A DNA stretch of 64,000 bases, taken from contig JACJVW010000001.1 of assembly GCA_020637435.1 (NCBI GenBank), positions 62,001 to 126,000 of the forward strand, read 5' to 3'. Made by a program: the position numbers and the translations under genes. This DNA is from Candidatus Woesearchaeota archaeon. Lineage in GTDB: Archaea; Nanobdellota; Nanobdellia; Woesearchaeales; JACJVW01. A model generated the notes under the pieces. It saw only the letters and a program-made list of their open reading frames with translations. It was not told the origin of the DNA and did not search any database. This document shows, in pieces, positions 8,462-15,699 of this stretch (within the stretch, counting starts at the first letter, position 1; each line of letters begins with the position of its first letter).

Positions 8462-8530
8462 TATCTATATAAAATTAGCGTTGTTATTAAGATAATTAGT
8501 TAATCATTAAGTAATATCCTTTTATATAAG
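8462..8530. promoter_or_regulatory. divergent promoter region between the CARF genes and the retron-like unit
   Basis: A minus-strand TATA (ttttatatagata, 8462-8474) faces the CARF operon. A plus-strand TATA (ccttttatataag, from about 8518 to 8530) faces the retron RNA and predicts a transcript start near 8550. Between them is the odd-length palindrome TTAATCATTAA (8500-8510) with 5-bp arms. It is a plausible operator for the CARF-HTH protein, but nothing shows which protein binds. Confidence 0.6.
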
Positions 8531-8663
8531 CGAATCTATAGACTAATTTAGACTCTATCATATACATGCTTGTCAGGATGAGGTCTATTGTCCTGATTGC
8601 TATAGCCTGGGATTAACCACTTTAAGAGGACAAGTTAAATTGTTAAATTCCATCAAGGTACAT

Positions 8664-8927
8664 ATAAAGAATAAATGCTCTTGGCGCGGTACATAATTCA
8701 GGTAATGAATTGTCGTATCAGAGGCGGAGATGTTTTCGAACAACTCAATTACATCCCGATGGATGAAATGGAGATAGCCGTCCTCATTAATTTAACTGGG
8801 AATTTCACTTCTCAGTCGCTTATCAACTTTCGCGGACCTCAACAATAGAGGCCCATGTAGCGACAAAGAATATCGGCCTCTCACGGAGAGGTCCGAGTTA
8901 TCATTAGCAAGAGCATTTATTTTTTAT
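8664..8927 (+). ncRNA. candidate retron msr-msd non-coding RNA
   Basis: The region directly before the reverse transcriptase is framed by an inverted repeat: 8664-8683 pairs with 8908-8927 over 20 nt, of which the inner 14 bp (AATAAATGCTCTTG / CAAGAGCATTTATT) are perfect and the rest has one G-U. This matches retron a1/a2. Inside are hairpins AATTCA-ggtaa-TGAATT (8695-8711), TGTT-ttcg-AACA (about 8731-8742) and CATCC-cgat-GGATG (8752-8765). A long msd-like hairpin at 8833-8895 has outer stem CGGACCTC/GAGGTCCG, inner stem GAGGCC/GGCCTC and a 7x7 internal loop. The branching G may be 8683 or 8684. The preceding 8550-8663 leader holds another hairpin (TCAGGA/TCCTGA, 8573-8596). Confidence 0.8.
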
Positions 8928-8936
8928 TAAATAAAA

Positions 8937-10715
8937 ATGGTTAAAAAGTTTATAAATAGAAATTCTGAATCAAAGTTTCTTGACGATTTAAGAAGGCACA
9001 TTGATTTTGAGCTTACTCAAGAAGATTTAGATATATTCTTTCAGGATAAGTATAATAAGAAGAATAAACTCCATTACTCAAGTTACTCGATTAGTAAACA
9101 TAGTGGTAAAAAGCGAAGAATTAATGCACCAAGTAGAGAGCTAAAAAAAGTACAAGAGTACATACTGTATAAACACCTATACTATTTTCCGGTTCACAAG
9201 AACACTTATGGATTTATAAAAAATAAATCATATGTCGATAATGCTAAACAGCATATAAGAAAACCTCATGTATTCAAGACAGATGTTGAAGATTTTTTTC
9301 CTAACATAAGACATGAAAGGATATTTTCCTTCTTAGTAAATGGTTTTTCCTCAAAAGATTATGACTCTGTTTTTGATAGTAATCCTCAATTAGAAATAAG
9401 GAAGCAAAGACGAGGATACTCTGAAAAAATTGCAACCTTGATTACTGAGTTAGTGACATTAGACGGGAGTTTACCTCAGGGAGCACCTACAAGTCCAGCA
9501 TTATCAAATCTCATCTGTTTTCCATTGGATTATAGGCTTAGCAGATTTGCAAAAAAAGGCAGACTTACATATACACGATATGCGGATGATATAACTTTCT
9601 CAGGTAAGTATATCAGAAAGGATTTCATAAGCAAAATTAAGACAATCATTGTAGATGAGTGCTTTAAGATAAATGAAGATAAGAGTAAATTCATTTCAAG
9701 AAAAAGGGCACGAATTGAAGTCACAGGATTAGTCGTTAATACCAAGTTATCCTATGGGAGAGAGAGATATCGAAAGATTAAGGCTATGCTGGATCAGTGC
9801 AAAAAAAACGGTATTTCTTCATTAAATAAGGATAACAACGATGAAACAGGAATCAAGAATCATATTGATTTCTATCAGCATATTATCGGAAAGATTGACA
9901 TATTTAATCAGATTAAACATTACAAGAAACACATGGTTCTACTCAAAATATTATTTCAGATAAACTGGGCAGACTATTACACTAAGCAAGAGGACCTATT
10001 GGAGAGTTACAATAAACATAATCATTCTTCCTTTACATCAACTGAACTGGGTGAGATTAGAAAGAAGAGCATCGAAAAATTAACTCATAAAGCAGTTCTA
10101 AAACAGGAAAGGGAGGATAAAAAGAGAGATACAAGAAGAGCTGCTTATTATGCTAAGAAGAATAAATCAATCTTGGAAGATATTAAAACTAAATTGAGTC
10201 AACAAGATCAACTTATCAGTGTTTATTCTGAGACACTCTCCAAAGAATACGAGGATAAATATAACCTAATCGAGAAGATTCAAGCTGACAGATTGAAAAT
10301 TCAAGAACTTGAGAAAAATCTCGAAGATGCTAATAAAAAAGCAAAGCAAGCGGAGAAGTTTAACACAGATCTAACTAAAATTTTAGATCGGGTGGACAAA
10401 AACTCTAAGACCCTGGAGAGATTGGAAAAACAAGGGCAGAAAACACAGGATATTGTTACCTCAATAGATAAGAAAATCGATTCAATAGCTGATCGACTAG
10501 GTAAAAATATGGTCTCCCTTTTTGATGCCATCAAAGAATCCAAGGAAGCTATAACCAAGGAAATCAAAGCTAATCACATCTCCTTGGAAAAAGGGATTGA
10601 AGAAATTCATAAGGCAACACAAATGCTTGTAGAGATTCAGAAGGATAAAGATCCAGATTTGTGGGAAAGATGCCGTGAAAAAGTACAAAAGAGACTATCA
10701 TGGTGGAAAGTATAG
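8937..10715 (+). CDS. retron-type reverse transcriptase with long coiled-coil C-terminal extension
   Basis: Residues 1-330 form an RT palm with retron hallmarks: NAKQH (102-106, the NAxxH of region X), the catalytic TDVEDFFPNI (115-124), QGAPTSPALSN (181-191), YADD (215-218) and VTG (262-264). It should prime from the 2'-OH of a guanosine in the RNA encoded just upstream and make an msDNA. Typical retron RTs have roughly 300-400 aa. This one has 592, with about 260 extra residues rich in K, E, Q and L that look coiled-coil. The start follows the a2 repeat by 9 nt. The HEPN-motif gene follows 3 nt after its stop. Confidence 0.9.
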   Translation: MVKKFINRNSESKFLDDLRRHIDFELTQEDLDIFFQDKYNKKNKLHYSSYSISKHSGKKRRINAPSRELKKVQEYILYKHLYYFPVHKNTYGFIKNKSYVDNAKQHIRKPHVFKTDVEDFFPNIRHERIFSFLVNGFSSKDYDSVFDSNPQLEIRKQRRGYSEKIATLITELVTLDGSLPQGAPTSPALSNLICFPLDYRLSRFAKKGRLTYTRYADDITFSGKYIRKDFISKIKTIIVDECFKINEDKSKFISRKRARIEVTGLVVNTKLSYGRERYRKIKAMLDQCKKNGISSLNKDNNDETGIKNHIDFYQHIIGKIDIFNQIKHYKKHMVLLKILFQINWADYYTKQEDLLESYNKHNHSSFTSTELGEIRKKSIEKLTHKAVLKQEREDKKRDTRRAAYYAKKNKSILEDIKTKLSQQDQLISVYSETLSKEYEDKYNLIEKIQADRLKIQELEKNLEDANKKAKQAEKFNTDLTKILDRVDKNSKTLERLEKQGQKTQDIVTSIDKKIDSIADRLGKNMVSLFDAIKESKEAITKEIKANHISLEKGIEEIHKATQMLVEIQKDKDPDLWERCREKVQKRLSWWKV

Positions 10716-10718
10716 AAA

Positions 10719-11324
10719 ATGGAGAGTAAGGAACTAAAGCAGAAGGTAGAGAATATTTGCATTACTGCTGAATTTATTCTTCAGAATCTACAGAACAATA
10801 ACGAACATGATTATGACTATTCACCTGTCTTAATGGAGATATCAAAAGCTGTAGAATGTGTTACCCAAGAAATCTGTAAAGAACAGGAAGAATATCTAAA
10901 AAATAACCTGGGGGAACTAGGTAGTAAAAATATCGTAGTCAATAGGGTGTCTTTCTATTATAATGGTCGTTGGAATAAATATAATGATTATAATATGTAC
11001 GATAAAACGAGATATGCTAAGGGTAATATCTTCCGTAACAAAACAGTCGGTACACATTTAAGTGCTTTCTGTAATTATGGCGTAGAAGGTGGAAATTTGA
11101 ACTACTATAACACTTTAGTATTTCTGATTGGGAATCTAAAAAAAAAATTGAATTTAATGAATTTGGAACAAATTAAAGAGATTTTTTTTCTGACAAATGA
11201 CAGGAATATTGCTGCACATACCGGCACTACGGAGAAAAAAATCGCAGAAGAATGGTATGAAAAGATTCTTGATGAACATAAGGGTATCCTTCGTAGTCTT
11301 CGTGAGATCCAGGAATCGCTATAG
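10719..11324 (+). CDS. putative HEPN-motif effector of the retron-like unit
   Basis: The 201-aa protein is mostly helical and carries TNDRNIAAHTG with R162-N163-x3-H167, the RNxxxH signature of HEPN ribonucleases. The N-terminal helix region (1-60) and a Tyr/Asn-rich middle (75-130) are unfamiliar. It is co-transcribed with the reverse transcriptase (3-nt gap), the position usually taken by retron effector toxins. I infer an RNase activity held in check by the RT-msDNA complex. One motif is weak proof: a DUF4145-like non-catalytic helical protein is the alternative. Confidence 0.6.
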   Translation: MESKELKQKVENICITAEFILQNLQNNNEHDYDYSPVLMEISKAVECVTQEICKEQEEYLKNNLGELGSKNIVVNRVSFYYNGRWNKYNDYNMYDKTRYAKGNIFRNKTVGTHLSAFCNYGVEGGNLNYYNTLVFLIGNLKKKLNLMNLEQIKEIFFLTNDRNIAAHTGTTEKKIAEEWYEKILDEHKGILRSLREIQESL

Positions 11325-11333
11325 CCAATATAG

Positions 11334-11350
11334 TTAAGATATAATCTTAA
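11334..11350. promoter_or_regulatory. inverted repeat between the retron-like unit and the restriction operon
   Basis: TTAAGAT and ATCTTAA form a perfect 7-bp inverted repeat with a 3-bp spacer. It lies 10 bp after the HEPN-motif gene and upstream of a TATA-like cctataagg (about 11394-11402) that may serve the restriction operon. It could be an operator or a weak terminator hairpin. No T-run follows, so an operator is favoured. Confidence 0.4.
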
Positions 11351-11430
11351 TTATACAGACTAATTCTAAATAATAACCTCGGCCATCTATATTCCTATAA
11401 GGGTCGTGACCACCACGGGAGGTGTTTCAT

Positions 11431-11616
11431 ATGAAGCACAAAATAAAGAGGGTCGAACAAATCGATCGTCTTGCACTCATCCGAGATCTCATCGGACAAC
11501 CAGCCATCTTCCACCTTGCATCTGAGCCTGGCAGGGAGATGGAGATCCTTGCCATCGAGACTATTCCTATCAAGGAAAAGTCTAAACCCAGGAAGGAGGT
11601 GAGTTACATTGGGTAA
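11431..11616 (+). CDS. small protein at the head of the restriction operon, 61 aa
   Basis: The ATG at 11431 follows a strong ribosome-binding site (gggaggtg, 11417-11424) by 6 nt, which decides the start (MKHKIKRVEQIDRLALIRDL...). The product is short and charged with no known domain. Just upstream, ggtcgtgacc (11402-11411) is a short palindrome close to the binding site. The stop overlaps the start of the next small gene, so translation is probably coupled. Role unknown. Confidence 0.6.
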   Translation: MKHKIKRVEQIDRLALIRDLIGQPAIFHLASEPGREMEILAIETIPIKEKSKPRKEVSYIG

Positions 11617-11791
11617 ACACCACAAAAAACATAAATCCAAAGTCACGAAAGTGACTGGTAAGATAAACGGTAGACCTGTAAAGGTCATCCGTATTGAGAA
11701 TCCTGCCAGCGGAAAACCCAGAAAGGTTGAACGCTGGTATGATGATGGACACTACATCAGATATATCATGCCTGGAGGTGTATGTATATGA
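11609..11791 (+). CDS. small basic protein, 60 aa, TTG start
   Basis: The frame uses TTG at 11609, preceded 6-7 nt upstream by aggaggtga (11594-11602), and overlaps the stop of the previous gene. The product MGKHHKKHKSKVTKVTGKIN... has a His/Lys-rich N-terminus and then a beta-rich part (RPVKVIRIENPASGKPRKVE), like a small nucleic-acid-binding barrel. No family is recognised. It overlaps the next gene by 4 nt. Confidence 0.55.
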   Translation: MGKHHKKHKSKVTKVTGKINGRPVKVIRIENPASGKPRKVERWYDDGHYIRYIMPGGVCI

Positions 11792-13032
11792 ATAATCACA
11801 GACTAGAGTCTATACCTAGGCTCATTGAAAGTATCAAGACTATCGGCTTCCTCAAGAGAATCTTCAGCTGGTCTTCAGTAGTATCCCTCGCTATCGATGC
11901 GTCCAAAGAATCAGGAACCATTGATAGTCATATTTCTGAGCTAAGTGATTCAGTCCAAGAACAGAAAACAGAGATCGCTACCCTTAAAACGGAGATAAAA
12001 GCAAAGGAGAAAGCTATCGAAGAGCTCAAGACTAATATCACTAAGGCTGAGACCAAACGAGATCAACTTGGTGAAAACAACACAGACCTTGAGAAGGAGA
12101 TCACAGCTTTCAAAAAGGCTGAGAAGCAACTACAAGCAGACTATGAGAAGAAACAGAATCAGTTGGATGACCTCATCAAACAGATGGATGCTGATAGGAT
12201 TCGCCTTCAACAGGAGAGAGAAGATGAGATCACACAGCGATTTGAGGACATGAAAGCTCAATGGCAAATCCATGAGACAACTGCTGAGCAGCATATCAAA
12301 CAGATTGCTAAATTTCTCAATATTCAATACATTGGTAAGGATAAGGTGCCTTTCAAGGGAAATCCAGACAATACACTGCTGATAGCTAATGAATATGTCA
12401 TTTTTGACGCTAAAAGCCCTCAAAATGATGACCTTGACAACTTTCCCAAGTACATTAGAACGCAAGCAGATTCTGTGAAGAAGTATATCAAAGAGAAGGA
12501 TGTTAAAAAAGACATCTTTTTGGTCATACCCTCAAATACAGCTCATGTTATCAGTGATAATTACCTCAATATGGGAGATTACAATGTATTCGTTATCACT
12601 TTTGACAGCTTAATGCCAGTAATCAAGAGTCTTCAGAAAATTGAGGAGTATGAATTTGCAGAGGCTCTATCACCGGAAGACAGAGATCAGATATGTAGAA
12701 TTCTAGGAAGGTTCGCTCATGCTACTAAGAGACGCATCCAAGTTGATCAGTTCTTCAGTGATGAATTCATTGATATTCTTACTAAGGCAGGACAGTTACC
12801 TACAGAAATCCTTGAACCGACAGTAACTTACGAGAAATCGACTAAACTGAATCCACCCATGGAAAAAGCCGTCAAACAAATCCAATTGACTGAGCTCAGT
12901 AAGGGTGTAAAACGGATAAAAAGTGAGGCAGAAGGTAAAAATATATCAATGAAAGAGGATATGAGCATTATAGATAGCATCCCTCTGAGGAAGGATGATG
13001 TTCCTGAGGACAATAGTGGAGCAAAGCAATAG
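11788..13032 (+). CDS. RmuC-like coiled-coil protein with a nuclease-type core
   Basis: I start at ATG 11788, 7 nt after ggaggtg (11774-11780); the ATG at 11782 is too close to the binding site. The 414-aa protein has a short hydrophobic stretch near the N-terminus, a long coiled coil (about 45-175) and a globular part with EYVIFDAKSP at about 203-212. That D-x-K strand is what RmuC proteins have in their PD-(D/E)xK-like fold. RmuC relatives limit DNA rearrangement and are also found beside restriction systems. The position before hsdM suggests a defence accessory. Confidence 0.7.
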   Translation: MNNHRLESIPRLIESIKTIGFLKRIFSWSSVVSLAIDASKESGTIDSHISELSDSVQEQKTEIATLKTEIKAKEKAIEELKTNITKAETKRDQLGENNTDLEKEITAFKKAEKQLQADYEKKQNQLDDLIKQMDADRIRLQQEREDEITQRFEDMKAQWQIHETTAEQHIKQIAKFLNIQYIGKDKVPFKGNPDNTLLIANEYVIFDAKSPQNDDLDNFPKYIRTQADSVKKYIKEKDVKKDIFLVIPSNTAHVISDNYLNMGDYNVFVITFDSLMPVIKSLQKIEEYEFAEALSPEDRDQICRILGRFAHATKRRIQVDQFFSDEFIDILTKAGQLPTEILEPTVTYEKSTKLNPPMEKAVKQIQLTELSKGVKRIKSEAEGKNISMKEDMSIIDSIPLRKDDVPEDNSGAKQ

Positions 13033-13049
13033 GAAAAGGGAGAAAGAAT

Positions 13050-15047
13050 ATGGGGAATTTTCAGGAAAAAGTATCATTCATTTGGGATCAGGCAGATCTA
13101 TTGAGGGGAACATACAAGCGAAATGAGTATCAAAAGGTTATTCTACCATTTACGGTATTAAAACGATTCGATTGTGTGCTTGAACACTCAAAAGAGAAGG
13201 TTCTCAACCAGTACAACAAGCTAAAGGGCCAAATAGACAATCTTGATCTCGCACTAAAGAATGAAGCCAGAGATAAGGATGGAAAGAAACTAGGGTTCTA
13301 TAACTACTCAAAGTATGATTTCAAGACTCTGCTTGAAGATCCAGAGAACATTGAGCAGAATATGATACATTACATTGATTCCTTTAGCAAGAATGTCCAG
13401 GAAATCTTTGAGTACTTCAACCTTAAAGGTCATATCTCAAAGCTATCCAAAGCAGACCTCCTCTTCAGATTAGTCAAGAAATATTCTGAATCTCGAATTG
13501 ATCTTCACCCAGAAACCGTATCAAACCATGAGATGGGTACAATCTTTGAGGAACTCATCCGGAAATTCTCAGAACAGTCAAATGAAGAGGCAGGAGACCA
13601 CTTCACACCAAAAGAAGTTGTTGAGCTTATGACGAAGCTGCTCTTTATCTATGAGAAGAAAACTGAACAGAAAGATGTTATCAAGACAGTTTACGATCCT
13701 GCCTGCGGCACCGGCGGAATGCTCTCTAGTTGCCATGATTACCTCTCAAAGTACCTAACTGTTGCTCTCTTCGGGCAGGAGCTCAATGAAGAGATCTATG
13801 CTATAGCCAAAGCAGACATGCTCATGCGTGGGGATGATGCAGAGATTAAAGGCCCAAAAAGCACGCTTTCTGAGGACCAGTTTGAGGACCTTCGCGCAGA
13901 CTATATCATATCTAACCCGCCCTACGGGACCAAGTGGGAAAAAGACCAGGATAAAGTCCTTGCTGAGGCTGAACTTGGTGAAGAGGGGAGATATGGGGCT
14001 GGAACTCCCAGGATAAATGATGGACAATTACTATTCCTACAGCACATGATTTCTAAAATGAAGACAAATGATGAGAAATCAAGGATTGCTGCAATCACAA
14101 ATGGTTCACCGTTATTTACAGGGGATGCTGGAAGCGGTGAGAGCAATATCCGTAAATGGATGATTGAGAATGACTATATTGAAGCGATCATAGCCCTTCC
14201 TGGTCAGCTGTTCTACAATACAGGCATTACTACATACATCTGGGTAATGAGCAATCAAAAGAGCACCGAAAGAGTGGGCAAGATTCAGCTTATAGATGCT
14301 CGTTCATTCTTCAAGAAGATGCGAAAAAGCCTTGGAGACAAGCGTAATGAGCTAGACAGAGAGAAAGACATTCCTAAGATACTTGAGCTCTACAAGGACT
14401 TCAAACCGAGCAGTCATTGTAAGATAATGGAGAATGAAGTCTTCGGCTACACTAAAGTGACCGTTGAACGACCACTGCAGCTAAATTTCACATGCTCGCA
14501 GGAGCGTCTTGACCATCTCTATGCTCTTTCTGGATTCGCTAAGCTCGCTGAGAGCAAGAAAAAGAATCCTGAAGATAAATTAGCGGAAGAGACCGCTGGT
14601 AAAGAGCAGCAAGACAAGATAATTGAGGCACTTTCCAGCATCAAAGGTGTGTTCAAGCATTGGGATCCCTTCGAAAGTGAGGTGAAACAAGCTCTCAAAA
14701 CATTTGATCTTACTCCATCCATGGTAAAAGGTATCATACTAGCTCTTTCTGAGCATGATGACTCTGCTGAATACATTACTAAGAAGGGAAAGAAGCAGCC
14801 AGATGCTAATCTCCGTGATACGGAGAAGATTCCTCTCAAGCAAGATATCAATGAATACTTCAAAAAAGAAGTCACACCCTACTACAAAGATGCTTGGATG
14901 GACAGGAGCAAGGACAAGATTGGTTATGAGATCAACTTCACTCAGTATTTCTACAAGTACAAACCACCTAGATCCCTTGAAGACATCCAGAAAGACATCG
15001 ATAAAATCACTCAAGAGATTCAAGACCTTCAAAAGGAGGAATTATAA
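13050..15047 (+). CDS. hsdM: type I restriction-modification methyltransferase subunit HsdM
   Basis: The protein (665 aa) has the N-terminal helical HsdM domain (RGTYKRNEYQKVILPFTVLK region), the SAM-binding motif DPACGTGGMLS at about 217-227, and the catalytic NPPYGTKW at about 289-296 for N6-adenine methylation. The C-terminus (about 470-665) is an extension of the DUF3387-like/HsdM tail type ending in a helix. It pairs with HsdS (15696) to protect self DNA. It follows the RmuC-like gene by 17 nt and its stop overlaps the next small gene (TAATG). Confidence 0.95.
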   Translation: MGNFQEKVSFIWDQADLLRGTYKRNEYQKVILPFTVLKRFDCVLEHSKEKVLNQYNKLKGQIDNLDLALKNEARDKDGKKLGFYNYSKYDFKTLLEDPENIEQNMIHYIDSFSKNVQEIFEYFNLKGHISKLSKADLLFRLVKKYSESRIDLHPETVSNHEMGTIFEELIRKFSEQSNEEAGDHFTPKEVVELMTKLLFIYEKKTEQKDVIKTVYDPACGTGGMLSSCHDYLSKYLTVALFGQELNEEIYAIAKADMLMRGDDAEIKGPKSTLSEDQFEDLRADYIISNPPYGTKWEKDQDKVLAEAELGEEGRYGAGTPRINDGQLLFLQHMISKMKTNDEKSRIAAITNGSPLFTGDAGSGESNIRKWMIENDYIEAIIALPGQLFYNTGITTYIWVMSNQKSTERVGKIQLIDARSFFKKMRKSLGDKRNELDREKDIPKILELYKDFKPSSHCKIMENEVFGYTKVTVERPLQLNFTCSQERLDHLYALSGFAKLAESKKKNPEDKLAEETAGKEQQDKIIEALSSIKGVFKHWDPFESEVKQALKTFDLTPSMVKGIILALSEHDDSAEYITKKGKKQPDANLRDTEKIPLKQDINEYFKKEVTPYYKDAWMDRSKDKIGYEINFTQYFYKYKPPRSLEDIQKDIDKITQEIQDLQKEEL

Positions 15048-15166
15048 TGGCCCAAAAAAAGAGGACAGTCAAGAAAAGGAAGAATACCGGTGTTTCAAGG
15101 ACCAAAGTACGGTTTAAGCCCCTAAGGAAACCAACTAGAAAGAAGACAACTCGGAGGACAAGATGA
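15047..15166 (+). CDS. 39-aa very basic peptide between hsdM and a PIN gene
   Basis: The ATG overlaps the hsdM stop (TAATG) and follows aaaaggagg (15031-15039) at normal spacing. The product MAQKKRTVKKRKNTGVSRTK... contains about 20 Arg/Lys in 39 residues, with no hydrophobic core, like a ribosomal-protein tail or DNA/RNA-binding peptide. It overlaps the PIN gene (ATGA, 15163-15166). It may serve as the partner or antitoxin for the PIN protein or bind DNA for the restriction complex; both are guesses. Confidence 0.6.
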   Translation: MAQKKRTVKKRKNTGVSRTKVRFKPLRKPTRKKTTRRTR

Positions 15167-15699
15167 CGATAGTCTTCCTTGATACTTGTGTTCTTCTCGA
15201 TTATATCGAAAACAGAGACAGAACTGTAGCTCATCTAATTCAAACAATGATTGAAGATGAGAGTATCGAAATTGCTACTTCAATATTCAATATAATTGAA
15301 CTCCTAGACAAAGTTCAAGAGATTCGACATATGGCCAAGTTGGTTACCCAGAACAAATTCTCCTTTGATGAGATAGCAAGAGATAGACAGAGTAAGAATC
15401 TATCTGAAAGTGAAAGAAATGATATACTAAGCGATATCAATAAATTCCAAGAAGATTCATCTATAATTGTATATCAAATGGATAAATCCAAGGGATATGC
15501 TGAAGTCGTCCGTCTACTATCAGAGATTAATCTGAAATCCCAAGATGCATTAATTGTAGGCAGTTATTCAACTTCAGAAGCAGAAATCTTCGTTTCTAAG
15601 GATTCTTCACTCTTAAAAGCAATTAAGAATCAAATACCAAACAGTTATCATGTAAAAAACGACATGAAAAGCATCAAAGAGAGGTTGAGTATTCGATGA
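15163..15699 (+). CDS. PIN-domain nuclease embedded in the restriction operon
   Basis: The 178-aa protein begins MTIVFLDTCVLLDYIE with the first catalytic Asp at residue 7, a conserved Glu in IFNIIELL (about residue 46), and later acidic residues in KSQDALIVGS and SKDSSLL. This is the four-acid PIN layout of metal-dependent ribonucleases. It is preceded by ggagg (about 15152-15156) and overlaps both neighbours, so it is co-translated with the basic peptide and HsdS. It may cleave RNA in response to infection, as PIN proteins do in other defence operons; this is inference. Confidence 0.8.
   Translation: MTIVFLDTCVLLDYIENRDRTVAHLIQTMIEDESIEIATSIFNIIELLDKVQEIRHMAKLVTQNKFSFDEIARDRQSKNLSESERNDILSDINKFQEDSSIIVYQMDKSKGYAEVVRLLSEINLKSQDALIVGSYSTSEAEIFVSKDSSLLKAIKNQIPNSYHVKNDMKSIKERLSIR

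Noticed and set aside
8655..8669. catataaag as promoter of the retron RNA
   Set aside because: A start about 25 nt downstream would fall after the a1 repeat and remove half of the inverted repeat. The stronger TATA at about 8519 fits better.
8937..10715. Group II intron maturase or DGR reverse transcriptase
   Set aside because: There is no maturase or HNH domain, no template/variable repeat pair, and the NAxxH and VTG motifs plus the upstream a1/a2 repeat favour a retron.
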